From: Gnetum montanum
Lineage: Eukaryota > Streptophyta > Gnetopsida > Gnetales > Gnetaceae
DNA length: 64,000 nucleotides
Assembly (NCBI GenBank): GCA_015680685.1
Contig: MNCI01016492.1
Coordinates: forward strand, 467,559 to 531,558
Direction of reading: 5' to 3'
Made by a program: the position numbers and the translations under genes. Position 1 is the stretch's first letter; the number at the start of each line of letters is the position of its first letter. Positions 33,370 through 46,874 of this stretch are shown piece by piece. Under the pieces are notes generated by a model, which searched no databases, was not told where the DNA came from, and saw only the letters and a program-made list of their open reading frames with translations.

Positions 33370-34799
33370 TTCAAAAATTAAAAATTTTATTAATAAATGG
33401 TAGAAATTCATCCAAAGAAATAATAGGTTGATTCATTACCAAAAGCCCAAATACAAAATGAATTACATCATAACTTCAAAGCATCAAAAATAGGGTAGAG
33501 AGAGAAAAGAAAGGCTCAATGGTTTTTGGGATGCCAATATTAGTTTTCAGCCTTGAATCCAATCCTAAAAATCCTTCCCTTTGGGGTAAGAAAAGGATCA
33601 ATCCATGCCTTTTTTTAAAAGTGGCCTTTTAAGCTTTTACTGCCAATAAGAGGTTTCTTATTAAATCAAAATAAACCAAAAATCCATTTGAATCACAAAT
33701 AATAGAAAATTAAACATCATCTAAAAGAAATTGAGGAATAGTATAGCAAGCATCCTTCTATGAACAAAAGAAAGAAATGAAAGAATTAATATACCTATGA
33801 TACTTCATTTTCTTATTGTAAAACTGAAATAAAAAGTTCATATAAAGATTTAATTTTATCCCAAAATTAAAGCTCTTCTCTATTAAATATCTATTGTGGA
33901 TCACATCACATGTGTACTTCCAAATGTAAAAGAGGACATCAAGCCAAATCATATTCTAAAAAATATCAAAGATGATAGTATTTATTGTCCTTGCAGAAAC
34001 AACATAAGAAGAAGAAGTTTGAAAATTTTGAAATCCAAGAACTTAAAAAATGTCACTACTAAACTTGTTGAGAAAAAGATAAATAAACAAAAACATGTGG
34101 ATAAATTAGATTATTAAAGCCAAGAAGTTATAATTGACATCCAATAGGAAGGCCTTTATATGATAAAGTCCAAGTAAAAAGCTATACTTTCAACTAAACC
34201 CCAAGTTTTCATAAGCTTTTAAAACTTTGTATCAAATATTTTTTAATATCTTGAGTATTTCATCTATGTTTAAGAATTTAAAAAGCTACTTTCTCTCTAT
34301 GAGATCATTGCTAAAGTTTTGCAAGAGAAAAGTAAGCCATCTTACCACCATTAGCCCAAATCCAATTATTCCAAAATAAGAGGAGAGTTGAGAAAAAGAT
34401 CTCAAGAAAACTACCAAACACCTATCAAAAAGAGTGTGAAAGAGGCCTTATCTATTTTATTTAAATTTAATTTCATGTGAAATTCTTCATAATCTAATGG
34501 TTCCTAAGGGGTTGTATTAGAGAAAAAATGTACAACATGAAAAATACCTTTATGATTGAATTTAACTTTTTTCAGGTGAGAATCATATAAATAGCTAAAA
34601 CACTAGTATTTTCACATCATGGTGCCTACTAGATAAACATCTATTTAATGAAATCCCATGAATGTTTGTAAGGATGCCATTGCAAATAAGAACTGGTTTG
34701 CTACCAATGTAACTAAATGAGTTGAAGCATAACTAATCCTCTAATTTTAATTTTAGTAGATTTAATAATCCAATTTTTCCATTGACTATTTTAAATAAA

Positions 34800-35400
34800 T
34801 CTACCTAAAAAAAACCTATTTTTTCTTCTTTGACTAAGGTAAATACCTTCAAAATTTAAAAGCCAAAGCCTTAACAATAGTCTTATAGCTAATATTCAAC
34901 AAAGTGATAGGCCACCAATTTGTAATCTTAAATTTATTTCCTAACTTCAAACTAAGTTTTATCAAACCTTGATTAATCATTTGACAAAGAGAACCTTTAT
35001 ATAGAGCTTCATGATACATGTTGAAAAAATAAATAGGAATATCATCCCAAAATTCTTTATAAAACTCACAAGTTAAACTCTTAGAACTAGGACATTTGTC
35101 ATTAGTTATAGAGAAAAGAGCTTCTTTAAAATACTACATAGTTAACATGCTATCCTCTTCCAAAATAGAGTAAAGAATAAGTTGAACTCATTGATGTAAA
35201 AAACTCTAGAGCCTCTTTATCAATATCTTGTAAATTAAACACATCTAAATAATGAGCAAAGAAAGCATCTTAAATATTTGTAGAAGTAAAGATAATGTCA
35301 CCATTAACATGAATTTCTTGAATTTGATAACTCATTTTAGGGCCTTTTAAAAACTTAAAGAATTTTTTTGAAGCTCTATCCCCTATTTTCAATTAAGATA
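34800..35400 (-). pseudogene. LINE RT entry region (copy 2)
   Basis: The minus strand carries the same RT blocks as copy 1 5210-5810 (QGLIKL, TNWWPITLLN, YKT), then breaks off at the deletion. Confidence 0.65.
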
Positions 35401-35559
35401 ATCAATTCTTAAGTAAATCATCATGTATTTTGTTATTTTAAAAATATTTTGCTATTATAGAAGGCTCACAAGCTATTGCTAAACACTTTCATCATGAGGG
35501 ATATGAGATAAATATTCTATCAATCGATGAATTTTTTGCCTAATTTCAAGAGTAACAAC

Positions 35560-36520
35560 TCAAAACGTTTTAGATAAGCATTTACCAAAGTATCTTTAAA
35601 ATGTCACAGTGCAAAGAACAAAATTTTCCCATCATTCAATAAAACCATTAGAATTTACTAGTCTTGGAACCAAGCTTCAAACATGCCTAAAGGAACTATG
35701 AAAATTTTTATTAGATAAAAAATATTATTAGTAATCAAAATATTAGAGGTAAGATTCACATGACTTGTTCTTTGAATTAAAAACTTGGTGGAAAAATGAT
35801 TTGAAAGAGTGCATTACAAATATGTTGAAACAAATAAACTATGCTGAGACATAAAGAATAAATTAAGAGAAGCAAAAATATAAGCTCTATCTAATATGTG
35901 AAAAATTCTTAGCAATCTAGATCTATAGTTGAGGAAGTAAATCTACCTAGATCTCTATGATTTCCACCAACATTAGAATCTAAAAGTAAAAACTTGTTTC
36001 TAGAGGAAGACCAAGCTCTCTATTCATCTTGTTGAAAAGTAAAAGGTACCCATCCTATTTTTTCCAAGTTATTTTTTTATATATTAAAATCCCTATAAAT
36101 CAACTAAATAGCATCAGGAAGATCATTGTTAATTTGAGATCAATACAAAACTCTTTTTTGGAAATCACATGACTCGTAGATATACTACAAATGCTAAAAC
36201 TTACACCAAAAACATTTAATCGAACACAAACACCTCTAGTTCTTGGAATAGAATTAGAATTAATGATGCCAGAAGAATATTTTTGAGCAACACAAAAGAA
36301 CATCTTGTCTTTCAACTTCATGGTTTGTAAAAAAATTTCTTTCCCAAGGCATAAAAAATTACATGCTATAGTTAAATTAAAACCAACTATGTTAACTTCT
36401 TGAACACATAAAAAATTAGAATTTGGATAATGGTATCAGATAATTATCTAACTTCAGGGATTTGACAATCCCCAAACATTCAAAGAGATGAACTTCATGA
36501 GGGTGCAACACCCAACTTAG
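35560..36520 (-). pseudogene. LINE endonuclease region (copy 2)
   Basis: Collinear with 5990-6950 of copy 1. The minus-strand frame 36321-36100 is part of it. Stops are frequent. Confidence 0.55.
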
Positions 36521-36789
36521 TTTCTTCTTTGATATTCATGATAGAATAAAAATGATTAATATGTTCAAAATTAGAAATAATTTGCTTATGGGTTTGACAA
36601 GTAATATTCTTTAGAGTTCCTAAGTTATTTTTCTTTAGGATTGCTACATATGATATGCTACTTTATTCCATCTAAGTATGAGAATCTCTCGAAAGTAGTG
36701 TATCATTCTTAGAGACTTGCGATATTCCTTGGATAGTAGAATTTGAAGGTGGTACATTCTTTGTTTTTTTTATGCTACTTTACCCCTAT

Positions 36790-37700
36790 CCATTCATTTT
36801 TTAGGATTCAGTTGATTTTCTAATATTTAATGTGAAGAACTCACAATTTCTTTTTCAGAATTTTATAAAGTAGCTTCAACTTTAATTTCTTTAGCTAATT
36901 TAACTTCAGTAGCTCATTTGGTGATTAGTTTGGGATGACTAGAAATATTGTGAGATGACTCATGGAAATAAAAATAAGCATTAGGAAGGATAAGATAGTA
37001 AATTTTTTGTTCCAAAATATTTTCTTTGTATGATAGCTCAATAGAAGATGAAAGTTCTACATAAATCCTTCTAGTTGACTAGGCATAGAAATCTCTTTGT
37101 TTTTCTAAAAAATACTTTTCTAATCATGCTAGAAAAATTAATGACTAAAGAAAAAAATCATTGGAAAATTAGGGAAATTAAAACAAATCAACAAAATACT
37201 TTTGTCTTGCTTTAGAAGAATCAAAGTTTTCTTGCCATTTGCATAATACTAAAAAGGTATTCTACATAAATAATGGAGTATTCTTAATCATATTATCTAT
37301 TTGTTTCTCAATTTCAAATTGAAAAGGAAGAAAAATCCTTAGTTAAACTCTTAACAAGAACATTATGAATACGTTGATGTATTCATTGGGTTTTCATCCA
37401 ATCATTAAAAATTGATGTAGGTGGAATATTTCCAACAAAAAATATAATTGCATAATGTAATAAAAAATCTTAAATGATTGCATCAAGAAAATCATTTGGA
37501 AAAGTAAAAAAAGATTTAATTGTTGGAGGTTTACTCTATGCTCTTTTAGAATTAGATCATATGCTTTCATTTACATCCATAGTTGGATCTTCTACACAAG
37601 ACAGGACTTATGGATCTAAAATCATGTATGTCAACTGAAGTTCTCCTATGGTTATCCAGGGATGTTGGCTCAATGGTCTTCTCCTCAAGGTGGATTCCCT
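36790..37700 (-). pseudogene. LINE ORF1 (copy 2)
   Basis: Collinear with 7234-8154 of copy 1, including the region of the zinc knuckle near 36960. It is more decayed than copy 1. Confidence 0.6.
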
Positions 37701-38365
37701 CACTTTTCTTTTGACAAAATAGAAGCTAATGAAAGTAGTAAATAGAAGATTAATTTCCCTTTCCATATTATATGTTGCTTTTCTTCTTTAGCAAAATTAT
37801 TTATTATAATTTACAATATTAAAAAGGTAAAAAGATTTATACCCATTCATAGCACCATGGTTAGGACACTAATATCTTATTAAAGAGGTTATGAGTTAAA
37901 TTTTTGCCTCTATTTACAAGTGTAATTATAATGGGAAAACCTTGCAATGAGATAATCGTAGTCATATTTGTTGTGTAGTAAGGGATTGTACTATCCATTC
38001 ATATTTTTATTATTAAAGAAAATAATTATGTCTTAGACAATGAGAAAGGCATTATTTATTTTTACCTATAAGAAAAAAGTATATATATACAAAATTATGT
38101 AAATTACAATAGAAATCAAGCTTGTGATTTACACTATAATATGTGGGGGTGGGGGCTATGGATATTGGAACAAAAAAAAAATATTTACTTGCAAGGGATA
38201 TAATTAAATTAAAACTTATTAACTTAGTTACATAATAGAATCAGATCTATAACTTAGAGATTTTAAATCAAAATCTTTCAAAATTAATAATAAGCAAAAA
38301 TAAAAAAGTGAGAGAGAAAAATTTAAAGTACATCAAATGTTTAACATTGAGTAGAAAACATCAAA

Positions 38366-39799
38366 AACAACATGGAAAGAAAAAGCATTCAAATTTTAGG
38401 GATCTTCACTTAGGTATATAACTTTACAATTGATGCATTAAAAATAAAGAGAAGAAAATTAATTCTTAATAGGGAGTAATGAGTGATATAATATATCCAA
38501 TGTTCAATTATACAAATCATGAGCATACATAGGTAATCTAATCATAATCAATGTATTGAACTAGTGTATTATCTAAATAATTAAATGTAACTATGGGTTA
38601 TTGTCTTCTCAATTATACTTTTGTTGATCTTATTTTGTATGGTTAATTGTAATTCAAACATATAATCTTGATGTTATTTTGTCCATGATGAAGATATTAT
38701 TAAAATATTAAAATTAAATCTAAATTAATGAAAGCATAGTAAGTAAATCTAATTTAACCTATGTGAAGAACATCCATTTCTAACTTGTTATATACATCCT
38801 AAACTTTCTCTATTGTTAATAGCTTACTAAGTGTTTACTGTTGGGCATACCAAGTCATACACTATTAAGATTACCAAATGTTAACAACTTTATGCTTAAA
38901 GTTGGTCACACTCATTCTATATAATTATCATATATGTAGTTGTAAGTAATCAATTATGTGTATATGTAGTAAATAAATAATGAAAATTAAATTCCAATTA
39001 AGAAAATATTTAGCTATGATAGAGTGCCACAATGAACGAGAATTAATATTAATCTTATTACCATTCATGGATGGTATTTAAATATAATCCACTCAAATAA
39101 GACTTTGTATAATTAAGTAAATTTAATCTTGCAAGTTCTTGCTAACTATTTTTTAAGTTATAAAATTCAACTACAAAAATTTGACTATAACTATGAAAGG
39201 AAAGTTGTATTTAATTTGATAGGTGGATGATATTTATAATCTTTAACAACTGTAAATACATTAGATCTATAGTGTCATGTGAAAGCATAAAACATCACAA
39301 CTACAATGTTATTGATGTAATGTCATAGCTCTTACACAAATGGTTTATTATATCCCTATGAATATCTAAAAATTGATCATCAAGTGAAGAAAAGTTGGGA
39401 TAGAGTTTATTATAAAATTATAAAGGTGACTCAACTAACTAACTAACTAATACATTAACTAATTAAATTGACTATCACATTCCATAATTTATTTTAGTGG
39501 TTTACAAAATGATAGAACATTGTATGTACATCAAAAAGATTATAAAATTACAAATATGAAAAATCTACTTCAATAATAGGTTTTCATCTTATTTCAAGAA
39601 ATGATACTTCTTACTATGGTTACTTCTATGGTAAATTTGCAAGATAATATTATAGGTAAAAATGATCTAAGATCATTTAATACTTCTCAACATCTATTAA
39701 TGGATCATTAATGGTTGAGGCCAAATTGGCTAAGATGGCAATTATTGGGATATTCCATGGACATGATAAATTAAGGAACATCTTAGTTGCTTATAAAAA
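38366..39799. other. Unassigned AT-rich sequence
   Basis: Very AT-rich; only short runs such as AACTAACTAACTAACTAA (39435-39453). No gene or repeat family recognised. Confidence 0.4.
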
Positions 39800-41700
39800 C
39801 TAGATGACAAATAATTCATACTTAACATTGAATTCTATACCTTTCTTCTTAGCTTTTAGTATTCTACAAATATTTTTTCTAGGTTCTCTATTACATCATA
39901 TTACCTAATGTCTAATGATTGAATAACTTCTAACTCTACTTTTGCTACTTCTAACTTCCTCTTCATCTTATCATGTAGCTTTTCTTTTTGTTTTGTTATT
40001 TTGATCAAATAAGGTAAATGTTGTTGCAACTTATTTCTTCATTTCATTTTTGTGATGGTTAGCTATGAACACGATAAGATTTGAAGAGTAAAAATTTTCA
40101 AGTTATATATAATATATAAACTTCTCTATCTACAAGTCCTTAGTTTTGATTTATATTTGATGAATTGCTAAGATTCCATTAAGAATACTTTTCTAAATAG
40201 AATCTATAGTTTGCTATAATGCATCATTAGTATGGGTGTTGGCTATCCTAATTTCCTTCTAATTAACTCCTTCTACAATCCTACCTACTCGTAATGCTAT
40301 TTAAGTGTATCTTTCTTATCAAGCTTCTTCTTCCAGGTTTGAATTTCAACTATTGATATTTGTTGCAATGCATGAACCTCTACCATGGATAGGTCTTTAT
40401 TTTTCCTTAATAACCTCTTAAATTTTGCATATACCTTGATAAATTATTCTTAAAGATGAATTAGCTACATTTCCTAATGTTCCTTTTTCTATGCTAGATG
40501 TTTCAACCTTTGCTTCTCTATTATCAATGCCTTATTCTCCTCATTCCACATTATGATATTCTTTTATAAGGCATAAGCCTTAGCATCATTCATAGACACA
40601 TTCCATGTTACCTTCTTTCATTTTGTTTTCAACTGGCATTGCTTGGTGGTTAAGCATTATCCTTCCTTAGTTTTGAAGTCACCAAGTAATTTTGGTACCA
40701 CAAACATAGCCAAATCCTATAACTAATCAAAGAATCAGAAAACCTTATCCTATAATTATTAAGCTTGTAATTCTACATTTTGTAGTTAGATCTTGCTAAG
40801 CACCAACCTTTACTTAATCAAAATTTATTCAAAGTATATTATCAAGATATTTTTAGGGATCTTGAAAATCTATTTAATGGTTTAACTAATTTGGATTAAT
40901 CAGTCTATGAAATTCTTATGCTTTATTACACACATCATTCCACCAACTTCTCCTCCAACACTTGAAAGTTCTTGAATATCCTAGACATCAGTAAAGTAAG
41001 AAATGAAAATACAAGAATTTTTAAGGTAGCACTTACATGCTAAGCAGTATTCTTAACAACATCTTTCTAGTCTTTGTGTAGCATAGTTAAGTTTGTGACC
41101 TCATCACAAGATGGAAAAGTAACCTAGAATATAGTAGCATTCCTAGAAATTTGAGTGGTTCATTTAGCCCTTGTAGGTTACACAAAACTTTTCTTGAGAT
41201 TATATCCATAAAAAATTTAGACTCATCTAAGAATGAGGCTAAGAATTATTGAAAGTCTCTAGTTGTCTAGCTTATAGTCTATGACCTTTACTAATTTTTG
41301 TCACATGTGTACTTTGTAGAACCTTAGCACTGGGAGGTGATTCCACATAATTTTATTTTGCTAGAATGATCTTCATTATTTTAATAGGTGTTGTATTAGG
41401 AGTTATGCTAACCACATGAATGACTATTTAAGTATCCCAACTTATCTACAAAGATTCTTGATGAGACATGGAAATGGAAGTATCAACTTGCTTGTTTACT
41501 CTCCTTAAATTATTGTTGGGTCTCTACAAAAAGGAGATGAGTTATGTTGGTTGGATACTTCTTACATAGTATGGTGCTTCCTCCTACTACATAGGTTGAT
41601 ATTCTATTTAGGTGCTTGATGAGATAGATTTGATAGATTCTTATCTTGAATTAATTTTTCTCATATGCTAATAAGACTCCATATTATTTCTCCTTGTCTC
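39800..41700 (-). pseudogene. ORF3-like coiled-coil relic on the minus strand
   Basis: Around 40430-40330 the minus strand reads RKNKDLSMVEVHALQQ followed by ISIVEIQTWKKKL. This matches the coiled-coil of B's ORF3 near 17145-17220 (RENRTLSMEEVLAICQ, then IAIEIRVWQNE). Just upstream (40560-40450) and downstream (39985-39935) are further Lys/Glu-rich stretches, the latter like KLEVGNSELEVAK of B. Many stops. It implies another Athila-like element in inverse orientation, whose LTRs I could not find. Confidence 0.45.
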
Positions 41701-43344
41701 CATAGTTTATCTCCAATCATAGACTTTCAGTATTGTGATTAGATATGATGAAAATCATAATATTATTTGTACCTATTTTAAGAAATCCTAATGCTACAAA
41801 AACTACATCAATAAAAAATATATTAAGATTCCCTCAATATTAATAATGATGTCCTCTTACTTATTATGCTAGAATTGGTATGTCTTACCTAGATATCATT
41901 ATCTATTAGTTAAAATATTTTTCCAAAATGGAAAATCCTAGAAGTACTTGCAAAATTCTTATGAAATAAGCTCAAGGAATGATCTAGAATTGAGCTCTAT
42001 ATTTATACCGACCACAAGAAATTTATTTTTGATGCTCTTAGCACATGCATTAGAAAGTAAATATTTATGGATGAACTAGTCCTACTACTTCTCCCTATGT
42101 AGATTATTATGAATGTTGTACTTGTGGTATTCACTAATCTAATTTTTGTTCTTTTTCATGGTATTGTTGTGATTTTTCCTATTGTCATTCTCTACCTATA
42201 CTACATTTTTCATATGGCCCCTTTTTCCTATGCAATGATGGTTTTCTTGCTTTGGGAATGCATTTGGACACCATTCGTAATCAAGGATCAATCATTAGTA
42301 TTTCAACTTTTACATTATGGATTTGATCCTTCTTGATCCTTGGAATTAATTGAAATGTACAAGGATATAGCAGTCATGGCATTGGTGATTAAGAAATACT
42401 ATTTCATGGGTTCTAAGGTAACTATAACATTAGATTACTCATTAAATATTATTAATTACTTTAGTGAGGAGCCTAATAACCAATGTTAGAAAATTATTTA
42501 AACTGTACTCTTAGGATTCTTCATGACAAAGAGAACTAGTATAAAAACTTAAGGATTTTTTAATCATGTCAATAGGGCTAATAGATTACAAGTTATGGTT
42601 CTTGGAAGGTTCTTGATTTTGTAAACAAGTAAAAATTTGCTCTCAATTAGAAGAAAGATGAAAAATTTTAAAGGGGCATGCCTATATTTTTACTAATTCT
42701 TAAGGATAAAATCATAACTCATACAATGTCATAGCTATAATATTAAGAATTATAAAAGGAATATTTTGGTTTAGTTTTTCTTCAAAAGTTTATCATTTTC
42801 TCATGTTCTAACTATTCCAAGGATTTCTGAGGTCCACTAGACTAGAGGATGAGTCCTAGCTATGGATAAAATGATTAGAAATAATTAAATCTATGTTGTA
42901 TCAAGGTTGTAGTAGCTGAAAATTGAGAGATTTAGGAAGATTGGTTGAGACTTTAATAAAATGCAGTACAAATCTAAAAATAAGTTAAGGTAATAATAAT
43001 GCATGAATATAAATTAGCTACTCATGATGTTCTAGATGGTGTCCTATTAGTACTTAGTCATGATTCAAAAGATTTGTACATGTGGGTTCTCTCTTAAGAA
43101 GGCTCCTACCCTTAATGCCCTTGTATATCTATTTCTACAAGTGTTCATGGACACTTAAGGATTTGAATGTAAATCATTTCTTTGGCTCAATACACAAATA
43201 TATAACTATTCATGTCAACATCCTATACTATCCTACGTAAAATCATCAAATTCATAATCAAAATACAATAGCAAGATGATCTTGGAGCTAGAAAGGAGCC
43301 ACAAAAGAGAAACATAAGATTCCTTAGCATGGTTAACTGGATTC
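41701..43344. other. Unassigned AT-rich sequence
   Basis: The hydrophobic plus-strand frame at 42109-42336 has no conserved motif and may be the reverse of decayed minus-strand sequence. Nothing else is recognised. Confidence 0.35.
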
Positions 43345-44315
43345 CACGTGTAAAGTGTGATTAAAATAATTGATCATTCTTATCTATGAGAATTTGAAAC
43401 CAAGCCCATACCACTTATAGTAATATGGATTCCCTACAATAAGACTAACTATCCATCATTTTGAAAATAAAATAATTGAATAAGAAAATATGGCAAAACA
43501 TACATTATATGAAGTAGGTTCACTCCAAAATTGAAATCAACTTCCAACACTAAATACATATATTATGAAAAGAATATTAATTTTCTAGAAAATAAGAAAA
43601 CTATATATCTTAAAGTATTCAAAAGAGAATATTATAATAGGTTTCCACAACCCATAAAATATCTAAACATCATAAATCTATCAAATGATGTTGTAGAGCA
43701 TGAGGCTCTACAATCATACAATGGTTGTTCTCAATGTAAGATAAAACTAATAGAGAGTCTTTTCCACAACCTAAAACAAAGAATTCAATACACAAGAAAG
43801 ACTAGAAGACATAGGCCAATACAAATAACCTTGAATTTGCAACCTCTATGTACTTAATATGCTCTCTCACTTTTGCCAAGCTCTCATCAACTCAAGAGCT
43901 CTTACTACTACATCTCATGAATTCTTCCTCTTGATACAACCATGAAAAAATCCATATTTATTAGAAAAAAGATAATAAGATAAGAAAATATTCCACAAGC
44001 ACATCTTGGAGTTTCTACACTATTTCTATCTTTTTCCATCTTTTCCTAGCTTTTTTCCAACTTGGAATGATTAATTCCAAAAGTTTTCCAATCGTACAAG
44101 TCATCTCTAGCATTGTCAAGTCATCTTTGATAAAATTACAAGTTTTAGAAGAGACATATTTTATGAGCTAGAGAAATCACAAAGGAGATGTTTCCTCCAT
44201 GGTGAGATGTCTCCTTAATTTGGGAGACATCTCTTATCTGGGGAGACAGCTCCACTACTTTTGAGATGTCTACTTTGCAATGTGAGACATCTTCTTTAAA
44301 GATCTTTATGGAGTT
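43345..44315. repeat. Dispersed repeat R1, copy 2
   Basis: Collinear with 30039-31010, with the same inverted repeat (43694-43710) and a GAGACATCTC array at 44200-44300 in the same order. Divergence from copy 1 is substantial. Confidence 0.65.
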
Positions 44316-46382
44316 AAGAGGTCTTTTTTTGTATTCTGATTTTATCACCTACTAATTTCATATTTTTCATTGTTAATTTTTCTACTCAATTTGTAAGCTC
44401 CATCTCTGTACTAGCATACATTGTATTTCATCTTATTTTTTGCCAAAGTAAAATCTCTGTACTAGCATCTTATTTTTTGCCAAAGTAAAATCAAAAACTA
44501 TTTTATTATTCATTAGCACTATAATATAGACTTCTCCTCTAAAATAATGTACCAGCATGTTGTAATTGATAAATATTAAGTTATTTGGTAAATCATTGCT
44601 TGACATGATGGAGTTTATCATAGAGGGCTTCTTGAGATCTTTACTAATCATGCCTTTGATTACTAATGAAAAGACATCTTTATTGAAATTCTCAAAATCT
44701 TTCCATATAGTTTTATTATATAATGTTACCTCCATGTGGCTTATCTCTACTAATGTATTAAAGAAGTTTAGTGTTTCTTACTAATAAAATAATATATTTA
44801 TAAGGATATGGTGTTGCATTACCACATGCACCATATATGGAATAAAGTAATCATATTCCATTTTATTCCACTCCTCAAATTGAACATCAAGAAGTTGTTT
44901 TTATTCTTGGTAATTTTGTGCTAATATTGCTTTGATTTTGAGAAGGCTTCAATAAATAACTGTGAAACCAACTCATTATTCTTACTCTTAACCAATATAA
45001 TGACATCCAAAACACTAGAATTATTAAATACTTAAATGCATGTTAATAAGAAATGACCATAAAAAATGAGAGAAAGATGTACTATAATATCATAGTACCT
45101 ATCCATTCATTTCCATCTTTAAAATAGGTAGTTCATCCACAAGGTTTCTGTACTTTACTTCACATAGAGTAGACATAATAAAGGCTAACAAATTGCATTT
45201 TTCTTATCCTTCACAACTACCTAGTAAGGAATAATATCAATGAAGCTGAAGTATAGTATCTTAAGCTGTGAAGTCAAGAGTCTCAAAATCGGAATGGTTT
45301 AGGGCTTTCCCATTCATCTTAATTCAAAATTTTAACAACTGATTCTTGGGAAACATCATAAAATTTAATGTAAAATTTATTTTAACTATTTCAAAATAAA
45401 ATCATAGGAATCTCTTTTAAATTCTAGAGAATCTCTAGGTCTTTCTAGTTTAATAGATGAGCTAAGTATTATTTTAGATCCTCAAAATGTTATCAATCAC
45501 TGCAATGTCCTTTGAAATTGCAAATTTCATGAATGGTGTTAGGCTTAAGCTTTATAACTTAGCAGCATGAGATAACTTTACCAACTATATGGCTAATGAG
45601 ATTATAAAAGTGGTATTGAACATTAATCCTAGGATCTATATATAACATATTAAACTTTAGGTAAAAATATATCAAAGTCACTTATTTTACTGACAATAGC
45701 TTTATAATGGTGCAACAATTATAAACTATAATTTTAACTTCTTATCCTTTCATGTTGACACAAAGACTTCATAGTAATGATTACCATGATGAAAGTTTAT
45801 TTGTGATGACACTGATAATGATGTATCACATTCTATGCATTCTAAGGAATTCGGTGATGGGGTATAATCATTTCACATCCTTTTTGAAGACCCGTATGAC
45901 ATACCTTATTCTATTCTACTACAAGTTATTTTAATAAACAGTTACTGTACAACCCATAAAAAGTTAGGGCTTTCTAGAAAAAAAATATAATTAATGAAAA
46001 ATAACTAGTACTAAAATCATCAATAATTATACATAAATTTCTATAAACTAAAACTAGTTTGCAACATGTATTTCAAATTTACATAATTAACAACCTTGAA
46101 ATTATGAAATAACTTATTTCATTAAATTCATAAGAAAAACCATAGTATATTGATTACAAAGAGGATTTTAAATAATTACTAGATATTAGTTTAAAACTTA
46201 ATATTCTTGAAATATCAATATTTCTCTTACTGTGTAAGACCTTTTGTATTTTTCATGATTTTTCATATATGAAAATGATGTTCAATGATTTGTATTTATA
46301 ATTATCTTAACATTAAATTCACCTAACTAGGAAAACATGATAATTTTTTCATAGTGTTGGTTGAAAAACTTATCAAAACCTT
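44316..46382. other. Unassigned sequence; possible decayed minus-strand element
   Basis: A short direct repeat (ATCTTATTTTTTGCCAAAGT at 44429 and 44467) is visible. On the minus strand near 45350 a VSQESVVKILN stretch weakly recalls the ORF3 globular domain of B, too weak to annotate. Confidence 0.3.
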
Positions 46383-46394
46383 GCTTTGATACCA
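46383..46394 (-). promoter_or_regulatory. Primer binding site (initiator tRNA-Met type), minus strand
   Basis: The minus strand reads CTTCACA then TGGTATCAAAGC, an LTR-like end followed by the Met-initiator primer site (TGGTATCAGAGC) with one transition. The LTR would lie to the right of 46394 and the element body to the left. Confidence 0.5.
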
Positions 46395-46874
46395 TGTGAA
46401 GTTTTGTGGTACTTAGATCACAAGTTTAAGGAAATTAGAAATACTATGATAACTATCATAACATAAATCAAAGAACTTAAAGGTTGTAACACATCATAAA
46501 TATTATATTATTTATGGTATTCATAACATACATTACATCTTAATAGTAAATAAAGATAAATAGAGAAAAGAAATATTTAATAATGTATCTCTATTGCATT
46601 CAACATATCATCTTTACAAAAACTAGAATTAAGACACTTATAGCTTAATAGGAATAATCATGTTAATAGAATAAGTAGATGTAATGAGTGATTAACATTA
46701 GTTAAAAAGAATAAGAAAAAAAATTATTTTAAAAATATTAAAATAATACATAACACTATAGACAATGTTGTATACCATGATGGTGTATAGAAACTCTCAT
46801 GATATTACAAGATATAAACATAAATAGCCATATTAAACTTCCTAGAACATACAAAATTCTTAATAGGAAAAGGA

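Larger units (their letters stand above)
33370..38365 (-). mobile_element. LINE copy 2 (same family as copy 1), RT core deleted
   Basis: Collinear with 3026-8814 in the same orientation. It also shows the 3' UTR lost from copy 1, ending near 33370 with a minus-strand ATTTATTAATAAAATT. About 950 bp corresponding to 4260-5210 of copy 1 are missing at roughly 34790, taking the RT palm and part of the C-terminus. Homology to copy 1 stops at about 38365, near the point where E cuts copy 1, so the true 5' end is uncertain. Confidence 0.75.

Noticed and set aside
42109-42336. Hydrophobic 75-codon plus-strand ORF that could be a membrane protein
   Set aside because: No conserved motif, no splice or promoter context; AT/T-rich sequence easily yields Phe/Leu/Ile/Val runs.
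44433-44735. 100-codon minus-strand ORF
   Set aside because: No recognisable motif; it includes an internal direct repeat and overlaps another frame on the plus strand.
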